From Crocinitomicaceae bacterium (lineage in GTDB: Bacteria; Bacteroidota; Bacteroidia; Flavobacteriales_D; Crocinitomicaceae): 64,000 nt of DNA. The translations under genes were made by a program, and so were the position numbers. Location: positions 620,001-684,000 of the forward strand of contig JAJTCM010000002.1 of assembly GCA_021325675.1 (NCBI GenBank). The letters are read 5' to 3'. Below are positions 33,341 to 42,345 of this stretch, piece after piece (position 1 is the stretch's first letter; every line of letters starts with the position of its first letter). The notes beneath the pieces are model-generated. The model saw only the letters and a list, made by a program, of their open reading frames with translations. It made no database searches and was not told where the DNA came from.

Positions 33341-36300
33341 TTGAAGCGAATAACCTCCATATTACTCTTTTTCCTGGCGTTTTACAGCTGGGGCCAGCTC
33401 TATACTTTCAAGAACATCAACCATAAAAACGGGTTGAGCCTTTCGTCGGTTTTATCTGTTTCCCAGGATAAATACGGCTATATCTGGATCGGAACGGATG
33501 GCTTCGGGCTGCAGCGCTATGACGGCAAACAGGTGAAAACCATCCAGGTTGACCCGCTCGACAACGAACATCATGTAACTTACATCGACCCGACTGACGA
33601 CGGCATTTATTTTTCTTCCCGTTATACCGGCTTTTACCATTATAAAAACAAAAAGCTGACCCCGGTTTCCGTGGATCAAAAAGACCTGGGAGAACATCTT
33701 GCCATTAAAAAAATCGGGAAATCGCTTTGTATGGTCGGCCAGCGCAAAATCCGCTTGTGGCGTGGTAAAAGATCCTATCGCGAGCTGACTTACCCGGTAC
33801 CTTTTCATGAAATTATCCAGCTGCTGGAAGTTCCCGGCGGGGCGGTGATCATCACTCCTGACAAAAGCTATCATGTGCAGGAGCACAGCATCCGGGAAAT
33901 CAATACCTGGCTGAACGAAAAAAAAGAGCCGCTAAAACCTGTTGCAGCCCGATTTTATGAGGGTAAGCTGGAGCTCTTTGAAGCCGGCAAAGCTTATTCG
34001 AATCTGGTTTACCTGGACAAGGAAGGCTCTATCTTTTCGCGCCAGAGGAAGCAAACCGAAGCCGTCCCGGAATTGAAATTTACAAAAGTTTATGCCCGGA
34101 ACAAGATTATTTTTGCACTGGACGATCATAACGCAATCTACCATTATGCCAAGGAACATTTTACTTATATTCCTAAAAACACAACCAAAACCAACTTTAT
34201 TTTCCACGATTTATTTATCGACCGGAACAATGATTTCTGGGCTTCATCTGCCAATGCGGGGATTTTCAAAATTTCGGACGAGCCTTTTACAAAAATTGAC
34301 CTCCACCCCGTTTACCAGGACCCGCTGATTTGTTATATTTTTCGTAATAAGTCCCGGGAGGTTTTTGTCAGTAATTTTGATGGGAAAACGTCTTACAGCT
34401 CATACAAGCTCCCTGATTTCAAGAGCTTTCAAATCCGGCTTTACGGACAAACGGAATTCGGCGGACAAACCGTTTTTGCCAGCGACCGCGGACTGGTGTA
34501 TTTTGACGGGGGGGATTTCCGGGTATTCCGTGGCCTTAAAAGCGATCAGCGCGTACTTTTTGTTTTTGCGCAGGGCGACAAGCTTTATTATTCCCCTGAA
34601 GGAAAAGGCTTATTGTGTTATGACGCCCGGACATCCAAAATCAGCACTGTTCTCGACTGGAAAAAGGCCAGCCATATTTATACCGCCCAGGCAAACCGCG
34701 ACCAAAGCAAGATTTATTTCGGTTCGAATGACGGGGTTTTTGAGCTCATAACGGCTTCACAGCAAATGACCAAAATTACTTCGCGCTTCAAAACGAAGGG
34801 TAGTTATTCAGGCGTTTCCTGTACGGACAGCTACGGAACCATGTGGTTTACGCTGGATAAGAAAATTGTCGGGATTACCGCGCGGGAGGAATATGTTGTG
34901 ATCGAAGATAAAAAATACTTCAATTCGACCTTATTTTATAACCTGAATTCTGATCCGTACGGAAGCCTGATTATCGGAACGAATGTCGGGATCAGCAAGC
35001 TGAAAATCGATCATTTGGGCAATGTGATCAATTATTTCCATTATAACAACAACAACGGGTTCGGCGGCTTTGAAACGCATATGCGCTCCAATTTTCAGCA
35101 CGGCCCCTACATTTATATGGGAACGATCGAAGGGATGTTCGTCATCAATACCGAAAAGCTTGAATACCTTCCCGATCCGCCTTTGCCCCTGATTTTCCAG
35201 CTTAAGGAAAAAGAAAACAGCTTGTTCAATACGGACGAGGAGCTTATCAAAATCAGTTACCTGGCGCTGAACCCGAAGCTGAACGGAATTCAGTACACGT
35301 ATCGCCTGAAAGGAAAAACCAAGGCCTGGAGCGAGCTGACGCCCAAAACGGAAGCTTATTTTTCCAACTTATCCGACCAGGAATACATTTTCCAGGTGCG
35401 TTCTACCTACGACGGTATGAATTTCAGCCCGATCGCGAATTATAAAATTGTCAAGGATACGCCTTTCTGGAAATCGAAGTGGTTCATTCTGTTCCTCATC
35501 CTTTCCATTGCCCTCGCAAATGTGATCGTGCTTGACCGTTCCAAAAGCTTTGAGCTGAGCTCGGTGATCGAAAACCAAAACCTGGAGATCAATTCCAAGG
35601 TGCGGACCCTCATCCTCGGCTTCGGCTTCCTGGCAAACACGGGCGCCAATTACCTGGCGCCTTACCTCGATAAAAGCCTGCCGCACCTGAACAGCCTGAA
35701 TACTTTTACAAATATTATCCTCTTCCTGCTTTTTCTCCTTTCCGTATTCAGGCACCCTTTCCCGAAAATCAAATATTACCTGCTTCAAATCGGGCTTTTT
35801 GTCGTTGTCGGCCAATGCTATATCGGCGCCTATCTTTCCGAGATTCATCCCCTGTATGTCACGGTATTGGCGCTTACGACCGCTTTTACACCTTTCGTGC
35901 TGACCAAAATTTTTGAAGTTATTATCCTCTCGGTTTTCCATGTGCTCTGTGTCGTTTCAATCGTTTTCCTGCTGGATCACTCGATTTTCAATGAGGTTTT
36001 GTTCCTGATCGCTATTATGGTATCGATATGCTTATCCATTTTCACCACGTATATCCGGAACGAATCCCTGCAAAAACTGAGGTTTATTTCTGAAATTATC
36101 AACAAGGGAAATATTGTGGCGATTGCTTTCGACCAGGACAATAAAATTACTTATATCAGTGAAAACAGCTACGATTCACTGGGTATTAGCGGCACGTTCC
36201 TCAATAAAAACATTTCTTCGCTTAATAAATTTGTCAGCCACGACCTGAGCAAGCGCGATATTGATCTTTCGCATGAATTTAAAGACGAGCAAAAGCATGT

Positions 36301-37564
36301 GATCCCGATGAGAAAGGACAGCGACTCGCCTATGAGGTGGATGGAATGGTCGTGCAAGGTTTTTTCCAAGAAAATCAAGGTTATTTTCGGTCAGGATATC
36401 ACGGAGCGCGTCAGCATCGAAAGCAACTACGAGTCACTTGTTGAAAATGCACAGGACCTCATCTATTATGTAGATATCAAAGGGAATTTTGTGTATGTGA
36501 ACAACAGGTTCCAGGAAATCCTCGGCTTCGAAGAAAGTGAGCTCATTGGCCGCGATTCCATGTTTATTGTCAACGTTTTCCAGCAGCCGGCCGTTCGCAA
36601 ATTTTACGAAGACCAGTTCCGCACACGAACGCTGAATACGTACAACGAAATCATTATCCGTAAAAAAGACGGCACGGAAATCTGGGTAGGACAAAATTCA
36701 ACCTTGCTCTATGCCCACGGTTCCAATAAGATCATCAAAGGATTTTTATGCCTGGCCCGTGATATTACCGAAAAGCGCAACCAGCAGCGGGTCATTGAAA
36801 CGCAGCACGAAGACATTACTTCAAGCATCAATTACGCCAAAACGATCCAGTATAACTTACTGCCCCACCAGGATAAAATTGACGCTTGTTTTTCAGATTT
36901 TTCAGTCTTCTACCAGGCGAAAGACATCGTCAGCGGGGATTTTTACTGGTTTGAGAAAATCAATAATAAAACGATTTTTGTCTTGTCGGATTGTACCGGG
37001 CACGGTGTTCCGGGCGCGTTTATGACCTTGCTGGGCATTAACCTTATCAACCAGATCATCAGTGAAGACAAGGTGTTAAACCCGGCGAAAATCCTCACCA
37101 AGCTGGACGATAAGCTCGGGCAGGTGCTCCCGCGCCATGGACAGGAGGGGCTCCGGGACGGAATGGAAGTGCTCGTGTTGATTTACGACCATCAAAAAAA
37201 TACCTATCAATATGCCTGCGCGGGTGGTAAGTTTGTCACCCAAAGTGAAGCAGGCTTTGTGATCCATCGCGGTGAATCGAAGCACATCGGCGATACAGCG
37301 GAAGCCAATTTCAGCAAATACAATACGTATACACTGGACGTTTCAGCGCCACAGGCATTTTATTTCTTTACGGATGGGATCCAGGACCAGTTCAGTGAAA
37401 GCACCCACAAAAAATTCACGTTGAAGCGTATGCTGGAAATCCTGAGAAAACATCCGGATGCACCCATGAGCGAGCAAGTGCGCGAAATGCGGAATAAGCT
37501 CCATAAATGGAAGGGGAACGCTGAGCAAACGGATGACATTACGTTTATCGGGTTCAGGTTTTAG
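33341..37564 (+). CDS. Propeller/Y_Y_Y/multi-TM/PAS/PP2C (SpoIIE) sensor phosphatase
   Basis: 1407 residues if translation begins at TTG 33341, which gives the signal peptide L-K-R-I-T-S-I-L-L-F then Y-S-W-G-Q. An earlier TTG at 33290 adds 17 residues and hides the signal. Domains in order: two-component-regulator propeller repeats (about 25-630, e.g. D-K-Y-G-Y-I-W-I-G-T-D-G-F-G-L), Y_Y_Y domain (about 640-705), one TM helix (about 712-732), a further membrane region of about five or six helices (753-904), PAS-like (about 913-1025), PAS (1027-1145), and a PP2C/SpoIIE phosphatase (about 1155-1407) with V-S-G-D-F-Y-W, L-S-D-C-T-G-H-G-V-P-G-A and D-D-I-T-F-I-G. It should sense something outside and act on a phosphoprotein inside. 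No anti-sigma or STAS partner is adjacent; the next gene, convergent, is a LytTR regulator. Confidence 0.88.
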   Translation: MKRITSILLFFLAFYSWGQLYTFKNINHKNGLSLSSVLSVSQDKYGYIWIGTDGFGLQRYDGKQVKTIQVDPLDNEHHVTYIDPTDDGIYFSSRYTGFYHYKNKKLTPVSVDQKDLGEHLAIKKIGKSLCMVGQRKIRLWRGKRSYRELTYPVPFHEIIQLLEVPGGAVIITPDKSYHVQEHSIREINTWLNEKKEPLKPVAARFYEGKLELFEAGKAYSNLVYLDKEGSIFSRQRKQTEAVPELKFTKVYARNKIIFALDDHNAIYHYAKEHFTYIPKNTTKTNFIFHDLFIDRNNDFWASSANAGIFKISDEPFTKIDLHPVYQDPLICYIFRNKSREVFVSNFDGKTSYSSYKLPDFKSFQIRLYGQTEFGGQTVFASDRGLVYFDGGDFRVFRGLKSDQRVLFVFAQGDKLYYSPEGKGLLCYDARTSKISTVLDWKKASHIYTAQANRDQSKIYFGSNDGVFELITASQQMTKITSRFKTKGSYSGVSCTDSYGTMWFTLDKKIVGITAREEYVVIEDKKYFNSTLFYNLNSDPYGSLIIGTNVGISKLKIDHLGNVINYFHYNNNNGFGGFETHMRSNFQHGPYIYMGTIEGMFVINTEKLEYLPDPPLPLIFQLKEKENSLFNTDEELIKISYLALNPKLNGIQYTYRLKGKTKAWSELTPKTEAYFSNLSDQEYIFQVRSTYDGMNFSPIANYKIVKDTPFWKSKWFILFLILSIALANVIVLDRSKSFELSSVIENQNLEINSKVRTLILGFGFLANTGANYLAPYLDKSLPHLNSLNTFTNIILFLLFLLSVFRHPFPKIKYYLLQIGLFVVVGQCYIGAYLSEIHPLYVTVLALTTAFTPFVLTKIFEVIILSVFHVLCVVSIVFLLDHSIFNEVLFLIAIMVSICLSIFTTYIRNESLQKLRFISEIINKGNIVAIAFDQDNKITYISENSYDSLGISGTFLNKNISSLNKFVSHDLSKRDIDLSHEFKDEQKHVIPMRKDSDSPMRWMEWSCKVFSKKIKVIFGQDITERVSIESNYESLVENAQDLIYYVDIKGNFVYVNNRFQEILGFEESELIGRDSMFIVNVFQQPAVRKFYEDQFRTRTLNTYNEIIIRKKDGTEIWVGQNSTLLYAHGSNKIIKGFLCLARDITEKRNQQRVIETQHEDITSSINYAKTIQYNLLPHQDKIDACFSDFSVFYQAKDIVSGDFYWFEKINNKTIFVLSDCTGHGVPGAFMTLLGINLINQIISEDKVLNPAKILTKLDDKLGQVLPRHGQEGLRDGMEVLVLIYDHQKNTYQYACAGGKFVTQSEAGFVIHRGESKHIGDTAEANFSKYNTYTLDVSAPQAFYFFTDGIQDQFSESTHKKFTLKRMLEILRKHPDAPMSEQVREMRNKLHKWKGNAEQTDDITFIGFRF

Positions 37565-37583
37565 GCGCGAAGTATTTCAGGCT

Positions 37584-38324
37584 TTAAATTGCATTGATCA
37601 GCCCCAAAACATATTCCTTCTTGCGGGAAGAAACCGGGATCAGGGAATTGTCTTTCATCATGATCTGGTTATCGGTTTTTTCAAAGCAGAAAAGATAATC
37701 CATGTTGATGAGATGGGATTGGTGGACGCGTGTAAAATTGTCGTTGCACAGCATTTCGTCGAATTCCTTGATGAGCCGGGAAACAACGATTTTTTTGCCG
37801 TCTTTAAGGAAAACTGTCGTGTAGCTGCCTTCGGATTCAAAGCGCACAATCTCCTGGATGCCGACGGAATAGATGCGTTCCATTGTTTTAAGCACTACCT
37901 TTTTTTCCTGGCCGCTTTCCGAGACATTGCTGAGCAGGTTTTTGATCTTTTGGTTGATTTCCGTGCTGGAAATAGCTTGCTCAGCTTTTTTAACGGCTGC
38001 AATGAGCGATTGTGGCGAAAGCGGTTTCAGGATATAATCGACGGCTGAAACTTTGAAAGCTTCAATGGCGTATTCCTGGTAGGCAGTAATGAAAATAACC
38101 TTAAAATCGTAATTATCAAAGCATTGAAGCAGATCGAAACCCGTTCCGTCAGGCATCTGAACATCCAGGAAAACGAGCTCGGGCTTGTTGTCAATAATCG
38201 CCTGGTAACCGGATTGGACAGAGTCAGCAATGGCAAGCACTTCTACTTCTTTGCAAAACATGCCCAATAAATTCGAAACAAGCTCCGAATTATTTTTTTC
38301 ATCATCAATTATAACAACTTTCAT
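37584..38324 (-). CDS. LytTR-family response regulator
   Basis: 246 residues: a receiver domain (acidic pair in V-V-I-I-D-D-E-K, phospho-Asp in V-F-L-D-V-Q-M-P-D-G, Lys in Y-I-L-K-P-L) followed by a LytTR DNA-binding domain (about 140-246, with F-E-S-E-G-S-Y-T-T-V-F and R-V-H-Q-S-H-L-I-N-M). Directly downstream of its LytS-type kinase, with two bases between them, so it is the cognate partner. Targets unknown; LytTR proteins often control envelope or extracellular functions. Convergent with the big phosphatase sensor, 19 bp between stops. Confident. Confidence 0.94.
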   Translation of the reverse strand: MKVVIIDDEKNNSELVSNLLGMFCKEVEVLAIADSVQSGYQAIIDNKPELVFLDVQMPDGTGFDLLQCFDNYDFKVIFITAYQEYAIEAFKVSAVDYILKPLSPQSLIAAVKKAEQAISSTEINQKIKNLLSNVSESGQEKKVVLKTMERIYSVGIQEIVRFESEGSYTTVFLKDGKKIVVSRLIKEFDEMLCNDNFTRVHQSHLINMDYLFCFEKTDNQIMMKDNSLIPVSSRKKEYVLGLINAI

Positions 38325-38326
38325 GC

Positions 38327-40294
38327 TTACAGCTCTTGATATGGTATTTCAAAACTGACCCTCACGCCGCTAAGCGTTTGATCTTCTGTACAAAGGTCGG
38401 TAATTTTAATTTGTGAAGCGCCCTTTTTATTTAAAAATAATGCATCGATCCTTTCCTGGGTAATAATAGTTGCCAGTGAATTATGCGATCCGGAGGTGTT
38501 CCGTTTGAATTTTTTCCCCCCTTCAATGCCCACGCCGTTGTCCGTAATTTCGTAACGCACGAACTCACCCTGCCTGGAAATTTTTACCTGGATAAAACCC
38601 GGTTCTTCCTTGAAAAAAATTCCGTGCTCAATCGAGTTTTCGATAAAAGGCTGGGCGAGCATCGGAGGAATCCCTGTTTTGGACGGAATGAGCGCCGGAT
38701 CGATTTCAATGTTGTATTCGAATTTCCCGTCGAAGCGGAATTGCTGCAGCTGGAAGTAATTGTGGAGCATGTTTACTTCTGATTCGAGCGGGATGAAGTC
38801 TTTGCGGGAAAACTCGAGGATCATACGCATCAGCTCAGCGAACTGGGCCAGGTAAGTTCCCGCTTTGAGCCCGTCCTGCTTAAAAATACAGTTCTGGATA
38901 GCGTTCAGTGAATTGAAGATAAAATGCGGGTTCATTTGTGAAACCAGCAGTTTTTGCTTCAAAATATTGTTTTTCTGGCCGGCGATAATACTTTTCTGGC
39001 GGGCGTTCCGGTAACCGAAAAAGATCAGCAAAACGGCAATGCAGCTGATAAAAAGCGTGATCGTGATCCATACATTTTTCCGGAAATTCTTCCGTTCAGC
39101 GTCCAGTTTCAGGCGGCTGATCCGCTTCTCGTTGCGGGCTTTATCAAGAAGCTGTTTCTTTTCAAATTCGTAATTGAGCTGCTCCTGGAAAATGATGTTT
39201 TTAATCTCGCTGGTGTTCTTCTTAGCCAGGATATCGTTGTATTTCTCCAGGTAAAGCAGCGACTTTTCGTACTGCCCCATTTTTTTATAGGTTTCGTAAA
39301 TGAGCCAGGTGCTGTTTTCAATTTCAACCGGGAATTCGATTTCCGTAGACAGCTCCAGCGCTTCCAGTCCGTATTTCAAAGCGGACCGGTAGTCTTTCTG
39401 TTCCATCAGGACTTGCCCCAGGTGATATTTGGTGGAGCAAAGCAGTGAAAGCTCTTCCTGTTCTTCAAACAGCTGCAAGGCATCCCGGTAAAAACGGACG
39501 GCTTCATCTGTCTTGTTGAGCTTTTGTTTCAGCATGCCCCAATGCAGGAAAATCAGCGCTTTTTCGTAGGGTTTTCCTTCGAGGTTATTTTTTTCCGCCA
39601 TCGCCAGGTAGCGGGCAGCTTTATCATACTCCTGCAGGGCGCTGAAACAAGCTGAAATACAGCAGCATACAATGGAAACGCCATCTTTGGTATCCCCCAT
39701 CTGGTAATACTGAATGGCAAGCTTATAATTCTTAATCGCTTTTTCGTAATCTAAATTGGTGGCGTGGATTTCTCCCAAACCGAGGTAACAATCGCCAATG
39801 CCAACATAATCTTTCAGCGATTCGTAAATCCGAAGCGTTTGGTAAAAGGTACTGATCGCCTGTTCAAAAGCGCCGCTGAGCACATAAATTTTGGAAATCT
39901 CGGAAAGCGGGTGTGTCATGCTTTTTTTATCGCCGATTTCCTCATAAATCGCCAGCGCTTCTTGTTGGAGCTGCAACGCTTTTCGCAGTTCGGAATGGTC
40001 TAAAAGATCAATTCCTTCGTTGTGGATTGCATTCGCATAATGTTTGGAATAAACGCGGTATAAAGGTGATTTTGGGGAGCTTTCCGAACGGAGCTTTGCC
40101 GCCAGGATTTTCTGTTTCCTGTTGTACTGCTGCCATTCGCCGTCATCCGCTGCAATGCTGATTTTACTGAGTACGACCAGCCGCGTGGTGTCGTCAATAT
40201 TGTCTTTCAGCCTTCTTTTCAGGGAGTCAATATCCTGTGCCCTGAGCGTAAAAACGCTTAGGATGAAGATCAGGCAAATGGCGGCTTTCTTCAC
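38327..40294 (-). CDS. LytS-type sensor histidine kinase with TPR region
   Basis: 655 residues. Signal peptide (M-K-K-A-A-I-C-L-I-F, cleavage near L-R-A-Q), about six to eight TPR units (e.g. D-C-Y-L-G-L-G-E-I-H and Y-E-K-A-I-K-N-Y-K-L-A-I-Q-Y-Y) as a periplasmic sensor, a coiled coil, one TM helix (about residues 405-425, I-T-L-F-I-S-C-I-A-V), then a His_kinase (PF06580) domain with phospho-acceptor His in Q-M-N-P-H-F-I-F-N-S-L-N and an HATPase with Q-P-F-I-E-N-S-I-E-H-G. The start is GTG at 40294, immediately after the thiL stop with no gap, so translation is coupled to thiL. Partner is the following LytTR regulator. Confidence 0.93.
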   Translation of the reverse strand: MKKAAICLIFILSVFTLRAQDIDSLKRRLKDNIDDTTRLVVLSKISIAADDGEWQQYNRKQKILAAKLRSESSPKSPLYRVYSKHYANAIHNEGIDLLDHSELRKALQLQQEALAIYEEIGDKKSMTHPLSEISKIYVLSGAFEQAISTFYQTLRIYESLKDYVGIGDCYLGLGEIHATNLDYEKAIKNYKLAIQYYQMGDTKDGVSIVCCCISACFSALQEYDKAARYLAMAEKNNLEGKPYEKALIFLHWGMLKQKLNKTDEAVRFYRDALQLFEEQEELSLLCSTKYHLGQVLMEQKDYRSALKYGLEALELSTEIEFPVEIENSTWLIYETYKKMGQYEKSLLYLEKYNDILAKKNTSEIKNIIFQEQLNYEFEKKQLLDKARNEKRISRLKLDAERKNFRKNVWITITLFISCIAVLLIFFGYRNARQKSIIAGQKNNILKQKLLVSQMNPHFIFNSLNAIQNCIFKQDGLKAGTYLAQFAELMRMILEFSRKDFIPLESEVNMLHNYFQLQQFRFDGKFEYNIEIDPALIPSKTGIPPMLAQPFIENSIEHGIFFKEEPGFIQVKISRQGEFVRYEITDNGVGIEGGKKFKRNTSGSHNSLATIITQERIDALFLNKKGASQIKITDLCTEDQTLSGVRVSFEIPYQEL

Positions 40295-41335
40295 TTAACT
40301 TCCGCTGAAGTGGTTCCAGCCCTGCGCCTTGAGTGGCAGCAGCGCCCCGTTTTTGTCAACGAGGTTCACCCCGCTGTTTGCATCCGTCATGTGGCCGATC
40401 ACCGTCAGGTTAGGATTGCCCGCAATTTTATCATAGTCGCTTTGGGAAATAGTGAACAAAAGCTCATAATCTTCGCCCCCGTTGAGCGCTGCCGTGATCG
40501 GGTCGATGTTAAACTCAATGGCCGCCATGGACGTTTTGGCATCAATCGGCACTTTTTCGTCGTAAATTGTGCAGCCGGTTTTACTGGCCTTGCACAAATG
40601 GAAAATCTCTGAGGCAAGCCCGTCTGAGATATCGATCATCGAAGTTGGCTTTACTTCCAGGGCTTTCAGCAGGTCAACAATATCCCTCCTGGCCTCTGGT
40701 TTCAGCTGGCGCTCGAGCAGGTAATCATTTCCGTCGAGGTCGGGCTGGATATTCGGGTTGGCTTTGAAGACTTCTTTTTCACGCTCCAGCAGCTGCAGTC
40801 CCATGTAGGCAGCGCCTAAATCACCGGTAACAACCAGCAAATCGTTTTCTTTGGCACCGCTGCGGTAAACGACATCGGATTTTTTAGCCCGGCCAAGCGC
40901 GGTAATGCTGATCACCAAACCAGAGAGGGAAGTCGTTGTATCGCCGCCAATCAGGTCTATTTTATAAAAATCACAGGCTTTTTTGATCCCGGCATATAAT
41001 TCTTCGAGCGCCTCAACGGGGAAACGGTTCGATACCGCAATGCTCACCGTAATCTGCTGGGCGATGCCGTTCATAGCGTAAATGTCAGATAAGTTAACCA
41101 TCACAGCTTTGTAGCCGAGGTGCATCAATGGCGTGTACATCAGGGAAAAATGCACGCCTTCCAGCAGCGCATCCGTCGTTACGAGCAAAGCTTCTTCGTC
41201 TGAAATAGAAATCACTGCTGCATCATCGCCTACACCTTTAATTGTTTGCGGTACATGCGTTGTAAATCCCTGGGTCAGTTTGTCAATCAGGCCAAACTCG
41301 CCTAAATCGCTGAGTTCTGTACGTTTATCTGTCAT
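40295..41335 (-). CDS. thiL: Thiamine-monophosphate kinase
   Basis: Phosphorylates thiamine monophosphate to thiamine diphosphate, the active cofactor; cytoplasmic. 346 residues, AIRS-fold. Motifs: L-S-D-L-G-E-F-G-L-I near the N-terminus, V-G-D-D-A-A-V-I, T-T-D-A-L-L-E-G-V-H-F, G-G-D-T-T-T-S, V-T-G-D-L-G-A-A-Y, D-I-S-D-G-L-A-S-E and G-G-E-D-Y-E-L-L-F-T. No other thiamine gene is near; instead it heads an operon with a LytS/LytTR pair. No TPP riboswitch-like structure was seen upstream. A -7 box ends four bases before the ATG. Confidence 0.95.
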   Translation of the reverse strand: MTDKRTELSDLGEFGLIDKLTQGFTTHVPQTIKGVGDDAAVISISDEEALLVTTDALLEGVHFSLMYTPLMHLGYKAVMVNLSDIYAMNGIAQQITVSIAVSNRFPVEALEELYAGIKKACDFYKIDLIGGDTTTSLSGLVISITALGRAKKSDVVYRSGAKENDLLVVTGDLGAAYMGLQLLEREKEVFKANPNIQPDLDGNDYLLERQLKPEARRDIVDLLKALEVKPTSMIDISDGLASEIFHLCKASKTGCTIYDEKVPIDAKTSMAAIEFNIDPITAALNGGEDYELLFTISQSDYDKIAGNPNLTVIGHMTDANSGVNLVDKNGALLPLKAQGWNHFSGS

Positions 41336-41339
41336 AGTG

Positions 41340-41347
41340 CAAAGGTA
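41340..41347 (-). promoter_or_regulatory. -7 element abutting thiL start (leaderless candidate)
   Basis: TACCTTTG on the minus strand, perfect TAnnTTTG, four bases from the ATG. No -33 TTTG in register. Confidence 0.45.
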
Positions 41348-41361
41348 TGGTTTTTTAGTGA

Positions 41362-41456
41362 GACTAAGAGACTGAAGACAATAGACATAAGATAGTTTTT
41401 ATAATAATTGAGTCAGTTTGTCGTGCTTCTTTTGTCTTAAGTCTTTTGTCTATCTT
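41362..41456. repeat. Dispersed repeat family R3, copy 3
   Basis: Left part contains GACATAAGATAG (41384-41395) and right part TTTTGTCTTAAGTCTTTTGTC, forming a loose inverted arrangement of the R3 words. The right end runs into TATCTTTG (41451-41458), a perfect -7 word, so the repeat could itself carry a promoter. Confidence 0.5.
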
Positions 41457-41521
41457 TGCCGTGCCCGGTTTTTATTTGCCACCATTCGCCGACTGTCGTC
41501 TACCATTCACCTATTTAGGGT

Positions 41522-41551
41522 TTTGGGGGCGGAAGAGAGCAGCTAATTTTG
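41522..41551 (+). promoter_or_regulatory. Promoter of the LiaF-like/kinase/regulator operon
   Basis: TTTG (41522-41525), 18-nt spacer, perfect TAATTTTG (41544-41551). Predicted start near 41557, 18 nt before the ATG. Confidence 0.55.
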
Positions 41552-41574
41552 GCTTATCAATTTAAAATAAAGAA

Positions 41575-42345
41575 ATGATGAGACATAAAAGATTTGGGCG
41601 CTTTGGTAAATTTGATGAAGAAATGATCAGAGAACACGAAAAAAATCAATTCAGGGGCCGCATAATCGGTGGGATTTTTGCCATCGGTTTCGGAGTACTG
41701 CTCTTGTTGCACCAGTTGAAGATGGGCGTTCCACACGCTTTTGCTTCCTGGCAGTTTGCGTTGGTATTATTGGGTGTAGGCTCGCTTTTGAAACATAAAT
41801 TCCAGAAATTTTTCGGGTTTGTTCCGCTTGCGATCGGTGCCGTATTTATGGCGAAAGAATTTTACCCGGGAATGATCGACACGAAGCTGATATGGCCGGT
41901 GCTGATCATCGTTCTGGGGCTTAGCATTTTCGCCAAAGCTTTTTCCCGGAAGAAAAACAGCTGTTACCGCCACATGAGTGATGAAGAGCTGGCTGAAGTT
42001 CAGGGCGATGATTATTTTGAATCCCGCGCTTTCTTTGGCGGTGTAAGCAAAAAAGTGGTATCTAAAAACTTCAAAGGCGCCAACATTTCTTCCATCTTCG
42101 GGGGAACTGAGCTGGACTTATCCAACGCTGATTTTGAAAAAGAAGCCGCGATTGCCATCAACTGCGTATTCGGAGGTATAAACATAATCGTTCCGTCCAA
42201 CTGGAAAGTGAAATCCGACATCAATACGGCCTTTGGCGGGGTGGACGATACACGCAACATCAGCCTGGTGGATGAAAACGGGAAATTATTGACCCTGACC
42301 GGCAGCTGCACTTTCGGAGGAGTTGAAATATCCGGCCATGCCTAA
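41575..42345 (+). CDS. LiaF-like membrane protein (DUF5668 plus cell-wall-response C-terminal domain)
   Basis: 256 residues: cytoplasmic basic N-terminus, about four TM helices (45-130, e.g. I-I-G-G-I-F-A-I-G-F-G-V-L-L) in the DUF5668 style, then a soluble beta-solenoid-like C-terminal domain with repeated F-G-G (F-F-G-G-V-S, I-F-G-G-T-E-L-D-L, V-F-G-G-I-N-I-I-V-P, A-F-G-G-V-D-D, T-F-G-G-V-E-I), as in LiaF/YvqF. In Bacillus LiaF restrains the LiaRS envelope-stress system. Here the gene overlaps a LytS-type kinase gene by eight bases, followed by a LytTR regulator, so an analogous sensing and modulating role is a fair inference. Confidence 0.85.
   Translation: MMRHKRFGRFGKFDEEMIREHEKNQFRGRIIGGIFAIGFGVLLLLHQLKMGVPHAFASWQFALVLLGVGSLLKHKFQKFFGFVPLAIGAVFMAKEFYPGMIDTKLIWPVLIIVLGLSIFAKAFSRKKNSCYRHMSDEELAEVQGDDYFESRAFFGGVSKKVVSKNFKGANISSIFGGTELDLSNADFEKEAAIAINCVFGGINIIVPSNWKVKSDINTAFGGVDDTRNISLVDENGKLLTLTGSCTFGGVEISGHA

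Noticed and set aside
41336-41574. TPP riboswitch upstream of thiL
   Set aside because: No thi-box-like conserved core seen; the -7 box abuts the ATG, leaving no leader.
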